Source: an uncultured Clostridia bacterium
GTDB lineage: Bacteria; Bacillota; Clostridia; Oscillospirales; Acutalibacteraceae
DNA: 64,000 bases
Direction: 5' to 3'
Assembly: GCA_947630835.1 (NCBI GenBank)
Contig: CANRIZ010000009.1
Coordinates: forward strand, 1-64,000
Every line of letters begins with the position of its first letter. The stretch's first letter is position 1. This document shows positions 1 through 8,272 of this stretch, one piece after another. The notes under the pieces were generated by a model that worked only from the letters and a program-made list of their open reading frames with translations, made no database searches and was not told where the DNA came from. The position numbers and the translations under genes are program-made.

Positions 1-1
1 T

Positions 2-502
2 GTGCCCGACGAACATCTGCGGGCAGGGCTTTATCAAGAAAAAAACATACAGGCGCTGGAGTGCTCTGCTTTCAGTTGGCGCGGTGAGGAAGTTCCATGG
101 GCGAGACTTAATTTTTCCAAGAGTGCGATCCTGCGGGACAGTCTGCGGGAAAAAGGAATCTGTCTGCGCTCCTGCTATGAGGACGCCGTAAGGAACGCCC
201 CGGAGGAAGCACAGATCAAGGTTGAAAATATCGGTGGCCCGATACTTCTTATTTACCCGGAGTATGACGGTATGTGGCCGTCCGAGCTGTCGGCAGAGAA
301 AATCAGGGTGCGGCTTAAAGAGAAGAATTTTGCCCATCCCTGCAAGTGCGTCAGCTACAAATACGCAAGTCATATGCTTGTTCCGATCCGGTTAAGCTCC
401 GTCAAGATGTTCCGGGTAGAGCGGAAACACTCTGAACAGTGTTGGGAGAGCGACATGGACGCCTTTGAAAAGACGCTGGCGTTCTGGAAAGAGGTGTGGT
501 GA
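2..502 (+). CDS. BAAT/acyl-CoA thioester hydrolase C-terminal domain protein (5' end outside window)
   Basis: This is the C-terminal part of an alpha/beta hydrolase of the acyl-CoA thioester hydrolase/BAAT family. The visible 166 residues contain the strand and acid segment ILLIYPEYDGMWPS (about residues 82-95), where the Asp is the expected acid, and the YASHMLVP segment (about 122-129), whose His is the expected base. The nucleophile elbow is not present, so the gene almost certainly starts before the window and the GTG at base 2 is not the real start. The stop lies 4 bases before the next gene, so the two are probably cotranscribed. Family members act on acyl-CoA or related thioesters; the substrate cannot be told here. 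It belongs to the island left of the BCAA operon. Confidence 0.7.
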   Translation: MPDEHLRAGLYQEKNIQALECSAFSWRGEEVPWARLNFSKSAILRDSLREKGICLRSCYEDAVRNAPEEAQIKVENIGGPILLIYPEYDGMWPSELSAEKIRVRLKEKNFAHPCKCVSYKYASHMLVPIRLSSVKMFRVERKHSEQCWESDMDAFEKTLAFWKEVW

Positions 503-506
503 GACG

Positions 507-761
507 ATGGTTAAGATCACAGTCAAAATCGACGGTATGATGTGCGGTATGTGCGAGGCGCATATCAATGACGCAGTACGGCAGAATTTCAAAGTCAAGA
601 AGGTCACATCTTCCCATAGCAAAGGCAAAACGGAAATTCTTGCTGAAATTCCGCTTGATGATGCAAAGCTGAAAGAAATCATTGATAAGTCCGGATACAC
701 CGTCAAAGAAATACATACCGAGCCTTACGAGAAAAAAGGTTTTTCGCTGTTTCACAGATGA
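507..761 (+). CDS. small heavy-metal-associated (HMA) domain protein
   Basis: An 84-residue protein made of a single HMA/CopZ-like ferredoxin-fold domain. The start region reads MVKITVKIDGMMCGMC, with the metal-binding MxCxxC-type loop (M-C-G-M-C) at about residues 11-15. Proteins of this kind bind Cu(I) or similar soft metals and hand them to transporters. I chose the ATG at 507 rather than upstream in-frame codons because homology begins there. It follows the hydrolase by 4 bases and precedes a cut ABC-transporter ATPase gene, so the original neighbourhood may have been an export operon. The fold assignment is firm; the metal is inference. Confidence 0.8.
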   Translation: MVKITVKIDGMMCGMCEAHINDAVRQNFKVKKVTSSHSKGKTEILAEIPLDDAKLKEIIDKSGYTVKEIHTEPYEKKGFSLFHR

Positions 762-780
762 GAAAGGAATGGTTTTACAT

Positions 781-838
781 ATGTCGCAGCAAGAAAATAA
801 TTTCTTGGAAATCGTTGACCTTACAAAATCCTTCGGCA
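781..838 (+). pseudogene. N-terminal fragment of an ABC-transporter ATPase
   Basis: An ATG at 781, preceded by AAAGGA, opens a frame reading MSQQENNFLEIVDLTKSFG. This is the standard first strand of an ABC ATPase (LEI..LTKSFG) just before the Walker A region. Similarity stops at about base 836-838, where the sequence becomes the reverse strand of a HipA-like toxin gene; the open frame runs on without meaning to 888. No Walker A, Q-loop or signature follows. The gene was therefore cut by a rearrangement or an element insertion. The call rests on a short segment, so family membership is likely but not certain. Confidence 0.6.
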
Positions 839-1009
839 TCCGAGATATTCCGATACACAGCCGTTCGCATAGCTCATTTGCTTATTGACAGAGGGAACGG
901 CGGGGAATTTCAGCATATACAGTTCATCGTTATATAATACGGAAATTTTACTGCCATTTGCGCCTGCATAGGTCTTGTTGCGAGCGGGAAGATTGGTAAA
1001 ATCAATCAT
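836..1009 (-). pseudogene. N-terminal fragment of HipA/CtkA-like toxin kinase
   Basis: Reading leftward from ATG 1009 (AAGGTGA ribosome site upstream), the frame starts MIDFTNLPARNKTYAGANGS and continues with MLKFPAV...MSYANGCVSEYLGC. This matches the start of clostridial HipA/CtkA-like kinases that pair with a small helix-turn-helix antitoxin. After SEYLGC (about base 838) the frame enters the ABC gene sequence and stops. Roughly 55 residues of a normally 300-plus residue kinase remain; the catalytic part is absent, so it cannot be active. It begins 3 bases after the antitoxin stop, as expected for a HipBA-like pair. Confidence 0.65.
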
Positions 1010-1012
1010 CGG

Positions 1013-1473
1013 TTATTCACCTTGTTTCATTCTTAAATAGTTTTCACGCAAGTACCAGGCCTGTTCCGTAGATATTTCCTGCCCAACTTCGGCGGAGTTT
1101 ATATCGGCGTTCAAGTCGCTCCAGTACATATCCAAATGGTAATCTTTTTTTCCGCTGTCTACAATTTTCCAAGAAGCAATCATATTTTTCAAAGAAGATT
1201 GCAGATAGGGCGGCAGACCGCATTCGAGATATTTTTTGCTTTTGGGTAATCCCGTTTCCTTCTCATACCTTGTATCCACGGTATCCAAAACATAATATAT
1301 TCCATTGTGCAACCAAGCGCTTTTGCAAGCTGCTGCACCGTGCGGGCAAAGCATTTTTGCAGAGAGCTTTTGCCGGAACAAATATCTATAACGGCTGTTT
1401 TGGGCACACCGCTGATCTGCGACAGATGGTATTTGGTTATATTTCTGCTGTCAATATATTCTTGCAGGTTCAT
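1013..1473 (-). pseudogene. frameshifted HipB-like HTH antitoxin
   Basis: Two overlapping minus-strand frames together make one antitoxin of about 150 residues. The first, from ATG 1473 with a GGAGGG ribosome site, reads MNLQEYIDSRNITKYHLSQI and contains an XRE-type helix-turn-helix (SQISGVPKTAVIDICSG) followed by ARTVQQLAKALGCTMEYIM. The second resumes as DTRYEKETGLPKSKKYLECG and ends EQAWYLRENYLRMKQGE. The frame change falls near 1270-1293. Antitoxins of this type bind their own promoter and neutralise the kinase encoded next. Because the kinase gene is also broken, this is a decayed toxin-antitoxin module rather than a sequencing slip alone. Confidence 0.65.
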
Positions 1474-1501
1474 TTACACCACCCTCCTTCTATTATATTA
1501 T

Positions 1502-1515
1502 GTCGGTGTACCGAC
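1502..1515. promoter_or_regulatory. palindromic candidate operator of the broken antitoxin gene
   Basis: GTCGGTGTACCGAC is a perfect 6-bp inverted repeat with a 2-base centre. It lies about 30 bases upstream of the antitoxin start (minus strand) and sits between a TTGGCA-like -35 and a CATAAT-like -10 on that strand. Autoregulation through such a palindrome is usual for HTH antitoxins; the role here is inferred from position and symmetry. Confidence 0.45.
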
Positions 1516-1570
1516 CGTTTGCCAATGGGCTCATAAGGATATGATTTTAACATTTCTTGACGAAGGGGTA

Positions 1571-1676
1571 TTAGGGGCAAACCCCTAAAGGGGAACAGAC
1601 GGCGTTTTAGCCGTCTGTTCGGTTGGGAACTTGCCGTACAAGTTCCCTGCTTGTTACGGTGTGAGACGCACACCGT
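1571..1676. repeat. run of four consecutive perfect hairpins
   Basis: Four perfect inverted repeats follow one another within 106 bases: 1571-1588 (7-bp stem TTAGGGG/CCCCTAA, 4-base loop), 1593-1620 (10-bp stem GAACAGACGG/CCGTCTGTTC, 8-base loop), 1625-1647 (9-bp stem GGGAACTTG/CAAGTTCCC, 5-base loop) and 1656-1676 (8-bp stem ACGGTGTG/CACACCGT, 5-base loop). None is followed by a T-run, so they are not ordinary terminators. They lie between the dead toxin-antitoxin genes and the T-box promoter. A folded non-coding element or the end of a mobile element is possible; function is unknown. Confidence 0.7.
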
Positions 1677-1789
1677 AGGTGGATTTCTGCATCCTCGCTT
1701 ACAAGAGAAATAAGCAATGGAATATGTAGAGTTGAAGTAAAAAGTTAAAAACCTGTCACAAAAAAGTTTGAAAAACTTCAAAAAATCTC

Positions 1790-1818
1790 TTGACATCGTT
1801 GCGTTAAAGTGCTAATAT
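1790..1818 (+). promoter_or_regulatory. sigma-A-type promoter of the BCAA operon
   Basis: TTGACA (1790-1795) and TAATAT (1813-1818) are separated by 17 bases and lie just upstream of the T-box leader. The -35 is perfect and the -10 matches four of six consensus positions. This would start transcription a little before 1830, giving a leader of about 340 bases. Confidence 0.7.
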
Positions 1819-1841
1819 ATTAGACAAATTTAATAGTGGCA

Positions 1842-2123
1842 AAGGCTATGACGAAGAATGGTCACGGAGAAAAACGGCAAGAGAACTGATGGTAGGTGCG
1901 AATCAGCGTGTTATATATCCCTGTCCTCTCACTTCCGAGCCGGGAACCTGAAGCGATATGTGTGTAGGGAACCCCGTGTATGTTACGTTAGTGCATAGAA
2001 GTTGTTTGACTTCGAAGAGGTGGCGGATTATATATATCCGCAATTTGAGTGGTACCGCGAGTGCGATAAGGAAGTAACACCCGTCTCAAAACAATTTAAG
2101 GCTTTGAGGCGGGTTTTTGTTTT
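1842..2123 (+). promoter_or_regulatory. T-box riboswitch, leucine type (CTC specifier)
   Basis: The leader has the standard T-box parts. Stem I begins near AGGCT (1843-1847) and closes with GAGCC (1937-1941). A distal-loop segment AGAGAACTGATGG...GGTGCGAATCAG is visible. The T-box sequence GAGTGGTACCGCG lies at 2047-2059 and a terminator follows. Aligned on the GAGC that closes stem I, as in the well-known glyQS leader, the codon followed by A is CTC at 1928-1930, which specifies leucine. Uncharged tRNA-Leu would stabilise the antiterminator and switch on the operon when leucine is short. The T-box call is firm; the specifier is a manual alignment but agrees with the leu genes downstream. Confidence 0.92.
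2079..2123 (+). terminator. T-box regulated terminator
   Basis: ACCCGTCTCAAA (2079-2090) pairs with TTTGAGGCGGGT (2103-2114) through 12 positions with one G-T wobble, followed by a T-rich tail. It competes with the antiterminator that contains the T-box sequence. Confidence 0.88.
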
Positions 2124-2177
2124 GCCTTAAAGTCAAAAAACAACGCGTAAACTTAAATTATGAAAGGCGGAATGAAA

Positions 2178-3368
2178 ATGTTAACTCTCGACAAAGTATT
2201 TAATGCACAGACGGTGCTGAAAAACATTATTCGTGAAACAAACTTAGTCAGAGCTTATGGTATAGCAAATGACTGTGAACTATATCTAAAACCTGAAAAC
2301 CTACAAATTACGGGTTCATTTAAGGTTAGAGGCTCTGCTTATAAAATTGCGATGCTGACCGACGAAGAAAAGAAAAAAGGCGTTATCGCCTGTTCTGCCG
2401 GAAACCATGCACAGGGCGTGGCGCTCGCAGCAACCAAGAACGGCATTAAATCATTAATCTGTCTGCCGGATACGGCACCCATCTCTAAGGTTGAAGCAAC
2501 CAAGGGTTACGGCGCAGAGGTTTGTTTGGCAGAAGGTTGCTATGACGATGCCTACCAAAAAGCACTGGAGCTTCGTGACAGTGAAGGATATACCTTTGTT
2601 CATCCCTTTGATGATGAAAACGTCATCGCAGGTCAAGGTACGATTGCACTTGAAATTCTGAATGACCTTGATAATATCGATGCCATTGTAGTTCCCATCG
2701 GTGGCGGCGGTCTCATTTCGGGTATTGCCTACACTGCAAAGCAAATCAGGCCTTCCGTTAAAGTATACGGTGTTCAGGTAGCGGGTGCGCCGAGTATGTA
2801 CAACTCGGTAAAAGACGGAGAAATTCAATGTCTTTCCTCCGTTTCCACCATTGCCGACGGTATTGCCGTAAAACAACCCGGTGAAAACACTTTTCATTAT
2901 GTGAGTGAGTATGTGGATGAAATTGCTCTTGTCACCGATGACGAGGTTGCAAGTGCCATTCTTGCTCTTATTGAAAAGCAAAAGATGATCGCAGAAGGTG
3001 CAGGTGCAACAGCGGTCGCCGCTGTTATGACAAATAAGTTTAATCTAAAAGGTAAACGAGTAGTTGCGGTCGTATCGGGTGGTAACATTGACGTTACAAG
3101 TCTTTCCCGTGTGATTGACAGAGGTCTTCTTAATTCCGGTCGTTCTTCCGGTCTGCTGATTGAGCTTATTGATAAACCCGGACAGCTCAAGGAGATTTCC
3201 CGTATCATTGCTGACTGCGGTGGCAATGTAACCGGTGTGCACTATGAAAAAGGCAACACCGAAAGTGTCAACGGTTGTTTCCTCCGTATCGAAATGGAAA
3301 CAAGAGATTTTGAACACGTTAACTTGATCACAAAATCCCTTCGTGACGAAGGCTTCAAATTAGTGTAA
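2178..3368 (+). CDS. ilvA: threonine ammonia-lyase (threonine deaminase)
   Basis: A PLP enzyme that converts threonine to 2-oxobutanoate, the first committed step of isoleucine synthesis. The PLP lysine lies in GSFKVRGSA, the phosphate-binding glycine loop is VPIGGGGLISG, and the C-terminal 75 residues form an ACT-like domain (LLIELIDKPGQLKEIS onward). At about 396 residues with a single ACT-like domain it resembles the shorter TdcB/IlvA form. ATG codons occur at 2160, 2172 and 2178; I prefer 2178 because AAAGGCGG (2163-2170) then sits at normal spacing. It is the first gene after the leucine T-box, so an isoleucine-branch enzyme is controlled by leucyl-tRNA charging. RidA follows 20 bases downstream. 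Confidence 0.93.
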   Translation: MLTLDKVFNAQTVLKNIIRETNLVRAYGIANDCELYLKPENLQITGSFKVRGSAYKIAMLTDEEKKKGVIACSAGNHAQGVALAATKNGIKSLICLPDTAPISKVEATKGYGAEVCLAEGCYDDAYQKALELRDSEGYTFVHPFDDENVIAGQGTIALEILNDLDNIDAIVVPIGGGGLISGIAYTAKQIRPSVKVYGVQVAGAPSMYNSVKDGEIQCLSSVSTIADGIAVKQPGENTFHYVSEYVDEIALVTDDEVASAILALIEKQKMIAEGAGATAVAAVMTNKFNLKGKRVVAVVSGGNIDVTSLSRVIDRGLLNSGRSSGLLIELIDKPGQLKEISRIIADCGGNVTGVHYEKGNTESVNGCFLRIEMETRDFEHVNLITKSLRDEGFKLV

Positions 3369-3388
3369 TTTTGAAAGGAGTTAAAGTT

Positions 3389-3766
3389 ATGAGCAGCAAA
3401 GTTCAAACCAACAAGGCTCCGGCAGTAATCGGACCTTACTCACAGGCAGTAGTTGTGGGTAATCTCATTTTTACCTCCGGACAGATCCCTCTAAATCCCG
3501 AAACGGGTGTTTTGGAAGGTGAAAACATTACCGAGCAAACTCACAGAGTTTGCAAAAATTTGGAGGCAGTGCTATCTGCCGCAGGCGGCTCGCTAAAGAG
3601 TGCCGTTAAAACCGTTTGCTTCTTGGCAAACATGGCAGATTTCGGTGCATTCAACGAAGTATATGCACAGTATTTTACCGAGAAGCCCACACGAAGCTGT
3701 GTGGCAGTAAAAGATCTTCCCAAAGGTGCTTTAGTCGAGGTGGAAGTGATCGCAGAAAAGGAGTAA
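3389..3766 (+). CDS. ridA: RidA family enamine/imine deaminase
   Basis: A 125-residue YjgF/YER057c/UK114 protein. Visible family features include the GPYSQAV segment near the N-terminus, FTSGQIPLNPETG, and the C-terminal P-T-R-S-C-V-A-V motif that carries the key Arg. RidA hydrolyses the reactive enamine/imine released by IlvA-type PLP enzymes, speeding 2-oxobutanoate formation and protecting other PLP enzymes. Its position directly after ilvA fits this role exactly. The ATG at 3389 follows AAAGGAG by 9 bases and is preferred over the in-frame upstream codon at 3371. Confidence 0.93.
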   Translation: MSSKVQTNKAPAVIGPYSQAVVVGNLIFTSGQIPLNPETGVLEGENITEQTHRVCKNLEAVLSAAGGSLKSAVKTVCFLANMADFGAFNEVYAQYFTEKPTRSCVAVKDLPKGALVEVEVIAEKE

Positions 3767-3772
3767 ACAGCA

Positions 3773-5446
3773 ATGATGGATTCAAGTAAATACCGAGTGG
3801 GATATTTCCCGGTCGATAAAAAATACAACAAATGGGTAGAAAAAGACCACATCGAAAAACCGCCTGTGTGGTGTAGCGTAGATATGCGCGACGGCAACCA
3901 AAGCCTTGTCATTCCGATGAGCTTGGAAGAAAAACTGGAATATTACAAGGTTTTACTTCAAGTTGGCTTTAAAGAAATAGAGGTTGGTTTCCCTGCAGCA
4001 AGCGAAACTGAATATGAGTTCCTTCGCACCTTGATTGATAACAATATGATCCCAGATGACGTTACGGTGCAGGTGTTGACACAGTGTCGTGAACATATTA
4101 TCCGCAAAACCTTTGATGCCTGTAAAGGTGCGCCGAGTGCAATTATTCACTTCTATAATTCAGTAAGTGTTGCACAGCGTGAGCAGGTTTTCAAAAAATC
4201 CAAGGAAGAAATTAAGCAAATCGCCGTTGACGGTGCAAAGCTTGTAAAAAAGTTGGCAAGTGAGTATGAAGGCAATTTTCGTTTTGAATATTCTCCTGAA
4301 TCTTTTACCGGAACCGAACCCGAATATGCGCTTGAAGTGTGCAATGCCGTTCTTGACGTATTAGAACCGAGCGCCGATAACAACGTAATTATCAATCTTC
4401 CCGTAACCGTAGAAATGAGCTCGCCTCATGTTTACGCATCGCAGGTTGAGTATATGAGTGAAAACCTCAAATACCGTGAGTTCGTAACATTGTCGCTTCA
4501 TCCGCATAACGACAGAGGTACTGGCGTTGCCGATACGGAACTCGCTCTCCTTGCAGGTGCAGACCGTGTGGAAGGTACATTGTTTGGTAACGGAGAACGC
4601 ACCGGTAACGTGGACATCATCACCTTGGCAATGAATATGTATACTCACGGTGTTGATCCCAAGCTCGACCTTTCCAATATGAATGAGCTTGTGGAAAAAT
4701 ACGAACGATGCACCCGTATGCATGTTTACGAAAGAGCTCCTTATGCCGGTGCGCTCGTATTTGCCGCATTCTCAGGTTCTCATCAGGATGCCATTGCAAA
4801 AGGTATGAAATACAGAATGAAGAACAAACTGCACGAATGGAGTGTCCCGTATATTCCGATTGATCCAAAGGATATCGGCAGGACCTATGATGCCGACGTA
4901 ATCCGTGTGAATTCTCAGTCCGGCAAGGGCGGCATTGGATATCTGCTTGAACAGACATTCGGATATAATCTCCCTGCAAAAATGCGTGAACATTTCAGCT
5001 ATATGTGCAAGGATATTTCCGACCACGAACACAAAGAACTCAAACCCGACGAGGTACTTTCCATCTTTACCGAGCATTATTTGAATCTTGATTGCGGTAT
5101 TGGTATTACCGACTTCGACTTTGTGCGTGATAATGACATAGTGAAGATCAATATTACATTTATGAAAGACGGCGAGGAAACCGAGCTGGAAGCCGAAGGC
5201 AACGGTACACTCAGCGCAGTGAACAATGCGCTTTGCGAATTTACCGGAGAAGAATACACCTTGCAGGTATTTACACAGCACAGTATGCAGGGTGACGGCT
5301 CTCGCAGTATTGCCGCTTCATATATCGGCTTGGAACGCGAGGACGGTTCGATGTATTGGGGCGCCGGAACTGACACGGACGTGATTCAAGCCAGTACAAA
5401 AGCACTTCTCAGTGCGTTCTGTAATATGACTAAGGGAGGCAAATGA
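3773..5446 (+). CDS. leuA: 2-isopropylmalate synthase
   Basis: Condenses acetyl-CoA with 2-oxoisovalerate in the first step of leucine synthesis. The 557-residue length and the start [13 protein letters not shown] match the larger yeast/actinobacterial-type LeuA (type 2). The metal-binding segment [12 protein letters not shown], the [10 protein letters not shown] motif, and a C-terminal LeuA dimer/regulatory domain (about residues 430-550) that normally senses leucine are present. The gene starts 6 bases after ridA. It would be controlled both by the T-box and by leucine feedback on the protein. Confidence 0.95.
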   Translation: MMDSSKYRVGYFPVDKKYNKWVEKDHIEKPPVWCSVDMRDGNQSLVIPMSLEEKLEYYKVLLQVGFKEIEVGFPAASETEYEFLRTLIDNNMIPDDVTVQVLTQCREHIIRKTFDACKGAPSAIIHFYNSVSVAQREQVFKKSKEEIKQIAVDGAKLVKKLASEYEGNFRFEYSPESFTGTEPEYALEVCNAVLDVLEPSADNNVIINLPVTVEMSSPHVYASQVEYMSENLKYREFVTLSLHPHNDRGTGVADTELALLAGADRVEGTLFGNGERTGNVDIITLAMNMYTHGVDPKLDLSNMNELVEKYERCTRMHVYERAPYAGALVFAAFSGSHQDAIAKGMKYRMKNKLHEWSVPYIPIDPKDIGRTYDADVIRVNSQSGKGGIGYLLEQTFGYNLPAKMREHFSYMCKDISDHEHKELKPDEVLSIFTEHYLNLDCGIGITDFDFVRDNDIVKINITFMKDGEETELEAEGNGTLSAVNNALCEFTGEEYTLQVFTQHSMQGDGSRSIAASYIGLEREDGSMYWGAGTDTDVIQASTKALLSAFCNMTKGGK

Positions 5447-5447
5447 A

Positions 5448-6707
5448 ATGGGAATGACAATGACTCAAAAAATCCTTGCCGCCCATGCGGGGCTTGACAA
5501 GGTGGTTGCCGGTCAGCTAATCAGCGCAAAGCTGGATATCGTGCTCGGCAATGATATTACGACACCCGTTGCGGTGAATGAATTTAAGAAAGCGGGATTT
5601 GATTCCGTATTTAACAAAGATAAGGTAGCTATCGTGCTTGACCACTTTGTTCCCAACAAGGATATTAAAGCGGCCGAACAATCCAAGACCTGCCGTGAAT
5701 TTGCCTGCGCTCACTGTGTAAGCCATTTCTACGACGTGGGAAAAATGGGCATAGAACACGCTCTTCTTCCTGAACAAGGTGTTGTTACCGCAGGCGACTG
5801 TATCATCGGTGCTGACAGCCACACCTGTACATACGGAGCGCTCGGCGCATTCTCAACCGGTGTCGGCTCTACCGATATGGCGGCAGGTATGGCAACGGGT
5901 ATGGCTTGGTTTAAAGTGCCGTCTGCCATCAAGTTCAATTTGATGGGGAAACTTCCTTCAAATTGCAGCGGTAAGGACGTTATCCTCACCATCATCGGTA
6001 TGATCGGTGTTGACGGTGCTCTTTATAAGAGTATGGAATTTGTCGGCGAAGGCACTCACAGTCTTTCGATGGATGACCGCCTTTGCATCTGTAATATGGC
6101 AATCGAAGCGGGTGCTAAAAACGGAATCTTCCCCGTGGATGACGTTACTATGGAATATCTGAACGGCAGAAGTGAAAGAGAACCCGTTATTTATGAAGCA
6201 GATGCCGATGCCGAATATGAAAAGGTTGTTGATATTGACCTTTCCAAAATCGTTCCTACCGTTGCTTGTCCGCACCTTCCCGAAAACACCCACCCGGCAA
6301 GTGAACTGCACGATATTAAAGTAGACCAAGTCGTGATTGGCTCCTGCACCAACGGAAGAATGGAAGATATGGAAGCCGCTTATAAGATTTTGAACGGCAA
6401 AAAGGTGGCTGACGGAATCCGTTGCATCATTATCCCCGGCACAATGCAAATCTTGCGTGAGTGTGTAGAGCGTGGATATTATACCGCTTTTATCGATGCA
6501 GGTGCCATCGTTTCCACACCAACCTGCGGCCCTTGCCTTGGCGGGTATATGGGGATCCTTGCCGCAGGTGAAAAATGTATTGCTACAACCAACCGTAACT
6601 TTGTCGGTCGAATGGGACATGTTGACAGCGAAGTTTATCTCGCATCGCCTCACACTGCTGCCGCAAGTGCGCTGACAGGATACATTACCGAATATAAGGA
6701 GGCGTAA
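5448..6707 (+). CDS. leuC: 3-isopropylmalate dehydratase large subunit
   Basis: An aconitase-family [4Fe-4S] subunit that isomerises 2- to 3-isopropylmalate together with LeuD. The 419-residue chain shows the cluster cysteines in VIGSCTNGR and in [13 protein letters not shown], plus the [13 protein letters not shown] motif. The length is that of the shorter bacterial/archaeal-type LeuC. A GGGAGG ribosome site ends 9 bases before ATG 5448; the leuA stop is directly upstream, so the genes are translationally close. Confidence 0.95.
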   Translation: MGMTMTQKILAAHAGLDKVVAGQLISAKLDIVLGNDITTPVAVNEFKKAGFDSVFNKDKVAIVLDHFVPNKDIKAAEQSKTCREFACAHCVSHFYDVGKMGIEHALLPEQGVVTAGDCIIGADSHTCTYGALGAFSTGVGSTDMAAGMATGMAWFKVPSAIKFNLMGKLPSNCSGKDVILTIIGMIGVDGALYKSMEFVGEGTHSLSMDDRLCICNMAIEAGAKNGIFPVDDVTMEYLNGRSEREPVIYEADADAEYEKVVDIDLSKIVPTVACPHLPENTHPASELHDIKVDQVVIGSCTNGRMEDMEAAYKILNGKKVADGIRCIIIPGTMQILRECVERGYYTAFIDAGAIVSTPTCGPCLGGYMGILAAGEKCIATTNRNFVGRMGHVDSEVYLASPHTAAASALTGYITEYKEA

Positions 6708-6709
6708 CC

Positions 6710-7207
6710 ATGAATACACAAGGAAAAGTTTTCAAATATCCCGATAACGTTGACACCGACGTAATCATCCCCGCCCGTTATCTGAATACTCCCGATGCAA
6801 AGGAACTGGCTTTGCATTGTATGGAAGATATCGACACCGAATTCGTTAAAAATGTAAAGTCAGGCGACGTTATGGTTGCAGGCTGGAACTTCGGTTGCGG
6901 CTCCTCCCGTGAACACGCACCTCTCGTTATTAAAACCTGCGGGACGGGATGCGTCATTGCCAAGAGCTTTGCCCGTATCTTCTACCGCAACGCTATCAAC
7001 ATCGGTCTTCCGATTTTGGAGTGTGAAGAAGCGGCAGAGGAAATCAATGCAAACGATGAGGTTGCGGTGGATTTCGACACAGGTGTTATTACCAACGTCA
7101 CCACCGGAAAGACCTATCAGGCGCAACCGTTCCCACCTTTTATTCAAAATATTATTAAAAGAGGAGGACTCTTAATGTCCTTGAAAGAAGGTGAAAATAA
7201 TGGTTAA
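6710..7207 (+). CDS. leuD: 3-isopropylmalate dehydratase small subunit
   Basis: The swivel-domain partner of LeuC, 165 residues. Typical motifs are [15 protein letters not shown] near the start, [14 protein letters not shown], and [18 protein letters not shown], which carry substrate-recognition residues. ATG 6710 follows GGAGG. The 3' end overlaps the leuB start by 8 bases, suggesting coupled translation. Confidence 0.95.
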   Translation: MNTQGKVFKYPDNVDTDVIIPARYLNTPDAKELALHCMEDIDTEFVKNVKSGDVMVAGWNFGCGSSREHAPLVIKTCGTGCVIAKSFARIFYRNAINIGLPILECEEAAEEINANDEVAVDFDTGVITNVTTGKTYQAQPFPPFIQNIIKRGGLLMSLKEGENNG

Positions 7208-8267
7208 AAACATAGCGGTAATCCGTGGTGACGGCATCGGCCCCGAAATCGTAAACGAAGCGATTAATGTGCTTGACAGGGTTGCTGAACTTTACGGACA
7301 CATCTTTAACTACACAGATGTGGATATGGGCGGATGTGCTATTGATAAGCACGGCGACCCACTTCCGACAAGCGAACTTAAAAAATGCGTAGAATCCGAC
7401 AGCGTTCTCCTCGGTGCTGTCGGCGGAAATAAGTGGAACGACGTTCCCGGAAATATGCGTCCCGAAAAAGGCCTTCTCAGACTCAGAGCCGGAATGGGCG
7501 TTTACTCCAATAACCGTCCTGCAAAAATCTGGCCGCAGCTTAGCAGTGCTTCTCCCTTGAAAAAATCTATCGTAGAGCAAGGCATTGACTTTATCATCGT
7601 TCGTGAACTCATCGGCGGTATTTACTTCGGCGAACACAAGACCGAAGGCGATACAGCTATTGACGTGTTGACCTACAACGAAGCAGAAATCGAGCGCATC
7701 GGTAGAATCGGCTTTGAAACGGCTCAAAAGCGAAACAAAAAGCTCTGCTCGGTTGAAAAGTCTAATGTGCTTGACTCAAGCCGTCTTTGGAAGAAAGTTA
7801 TGCACCGTCTTAGCACGGAATATCCGGATGTAGAATTAACCGATATGCTGGTTGATAACTGCGCTATGCAGATTGTAAAGAACCCTGCACAGTTCGACGT
7901 TATCGTAACCGAGAATATGTTTGGCGACATTCTTTCGGATGAAGCTTCCCAAATCACCGGCTCTATCGGTATGATTCCTTCCTCAAGTCTTGGCGCTTCC
8001 TCCTGCGGATTGTATGAGCCTATTCACGGCTCTGCTCCCGATATTGCAGGACAGGATAAAGCCAATCCAATTGGCACTATTCTTTCAGCAGCAATGATGC
8101 TGAGATTCAGTTTTAATATGTGTGAAGAAGCAAATGCTATCGAAAACGCTGTTTCCGCATACCTCGATGCAGGCTACCGCACCGCCGACATTATGAGTGA
8201 GGGAGGAAAACTCGTAGGCTGTAAGCAGTGTGGTAAGCTGATTCGAGATAACTTGGAAAAGGGGTGA
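7200..8267 (+). CDS. leuB: 3-isopropylmalate dehydrogenase
   Basis: An NAD-dependent decarboxylating dehydrogenase that makes 2-oxoisocaproate. The N-terminus reads [18 protein letters not shown]; the catalytic [12 protein letters not shown] segment (Arg and Tyr), the Lys-containing [13 protein letters not shown] and the metal-site [11 protein letters not shown] and [12 protein letters not shown] are all visible. I chose ATG 7200, which overlaps the leuD stop, over GTG 7191 because AAAGAAGG lies just upstream and family homology begins here. Confidence 0.95.
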   Translation: MVKNIAVIRGDGIGPEIVNEAINVLDRVAELYGHIFNYTDVDMGGCAIDKHGDPLPTSELKKCVESDSVLLGAVGGNKWNDVPGNMRPEKGLLRLRAGMGVYSNNRPAKIWPQLSSASPLKKSIVEQGIDFIIVRELIGGIYFGEHKTEGDTAIDVLTYNEAEIERIGRIGFETAQKRNKKLCSVEKSNVLDSSRLWKKVMHRLSTEYPDVELTDMLVDNCAMQIVKNPAQFDVIVTENMFGDILSDEASQITGSIGMIPSSSLGASSCGLYEPIHGSAPDIAGQDKANPIGTILSAAMMLRFSFNMCEEANAIENAVSAYLDAGYRTADIMSEGGKLVGCKQCGKLIRDNLEKG

Positions 8268-8272
8268 ACAAA

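Noticed and set aside
1470-1796. 108-residue minus-strand open frame across the hairpin cluster
   Set aside because: It runs through the four inverted repeats and the promoter of the T-box operon, has no ribosome site or recognisable motif, and is best explained by structured non-coding sequence.
5958-6719. 253-residue frame antisense to leuC
   Set aside because: leuC is unmistakable on the plus strand; the antisense frame has low-complexity Cys/His/Phe composition typical of shadows.
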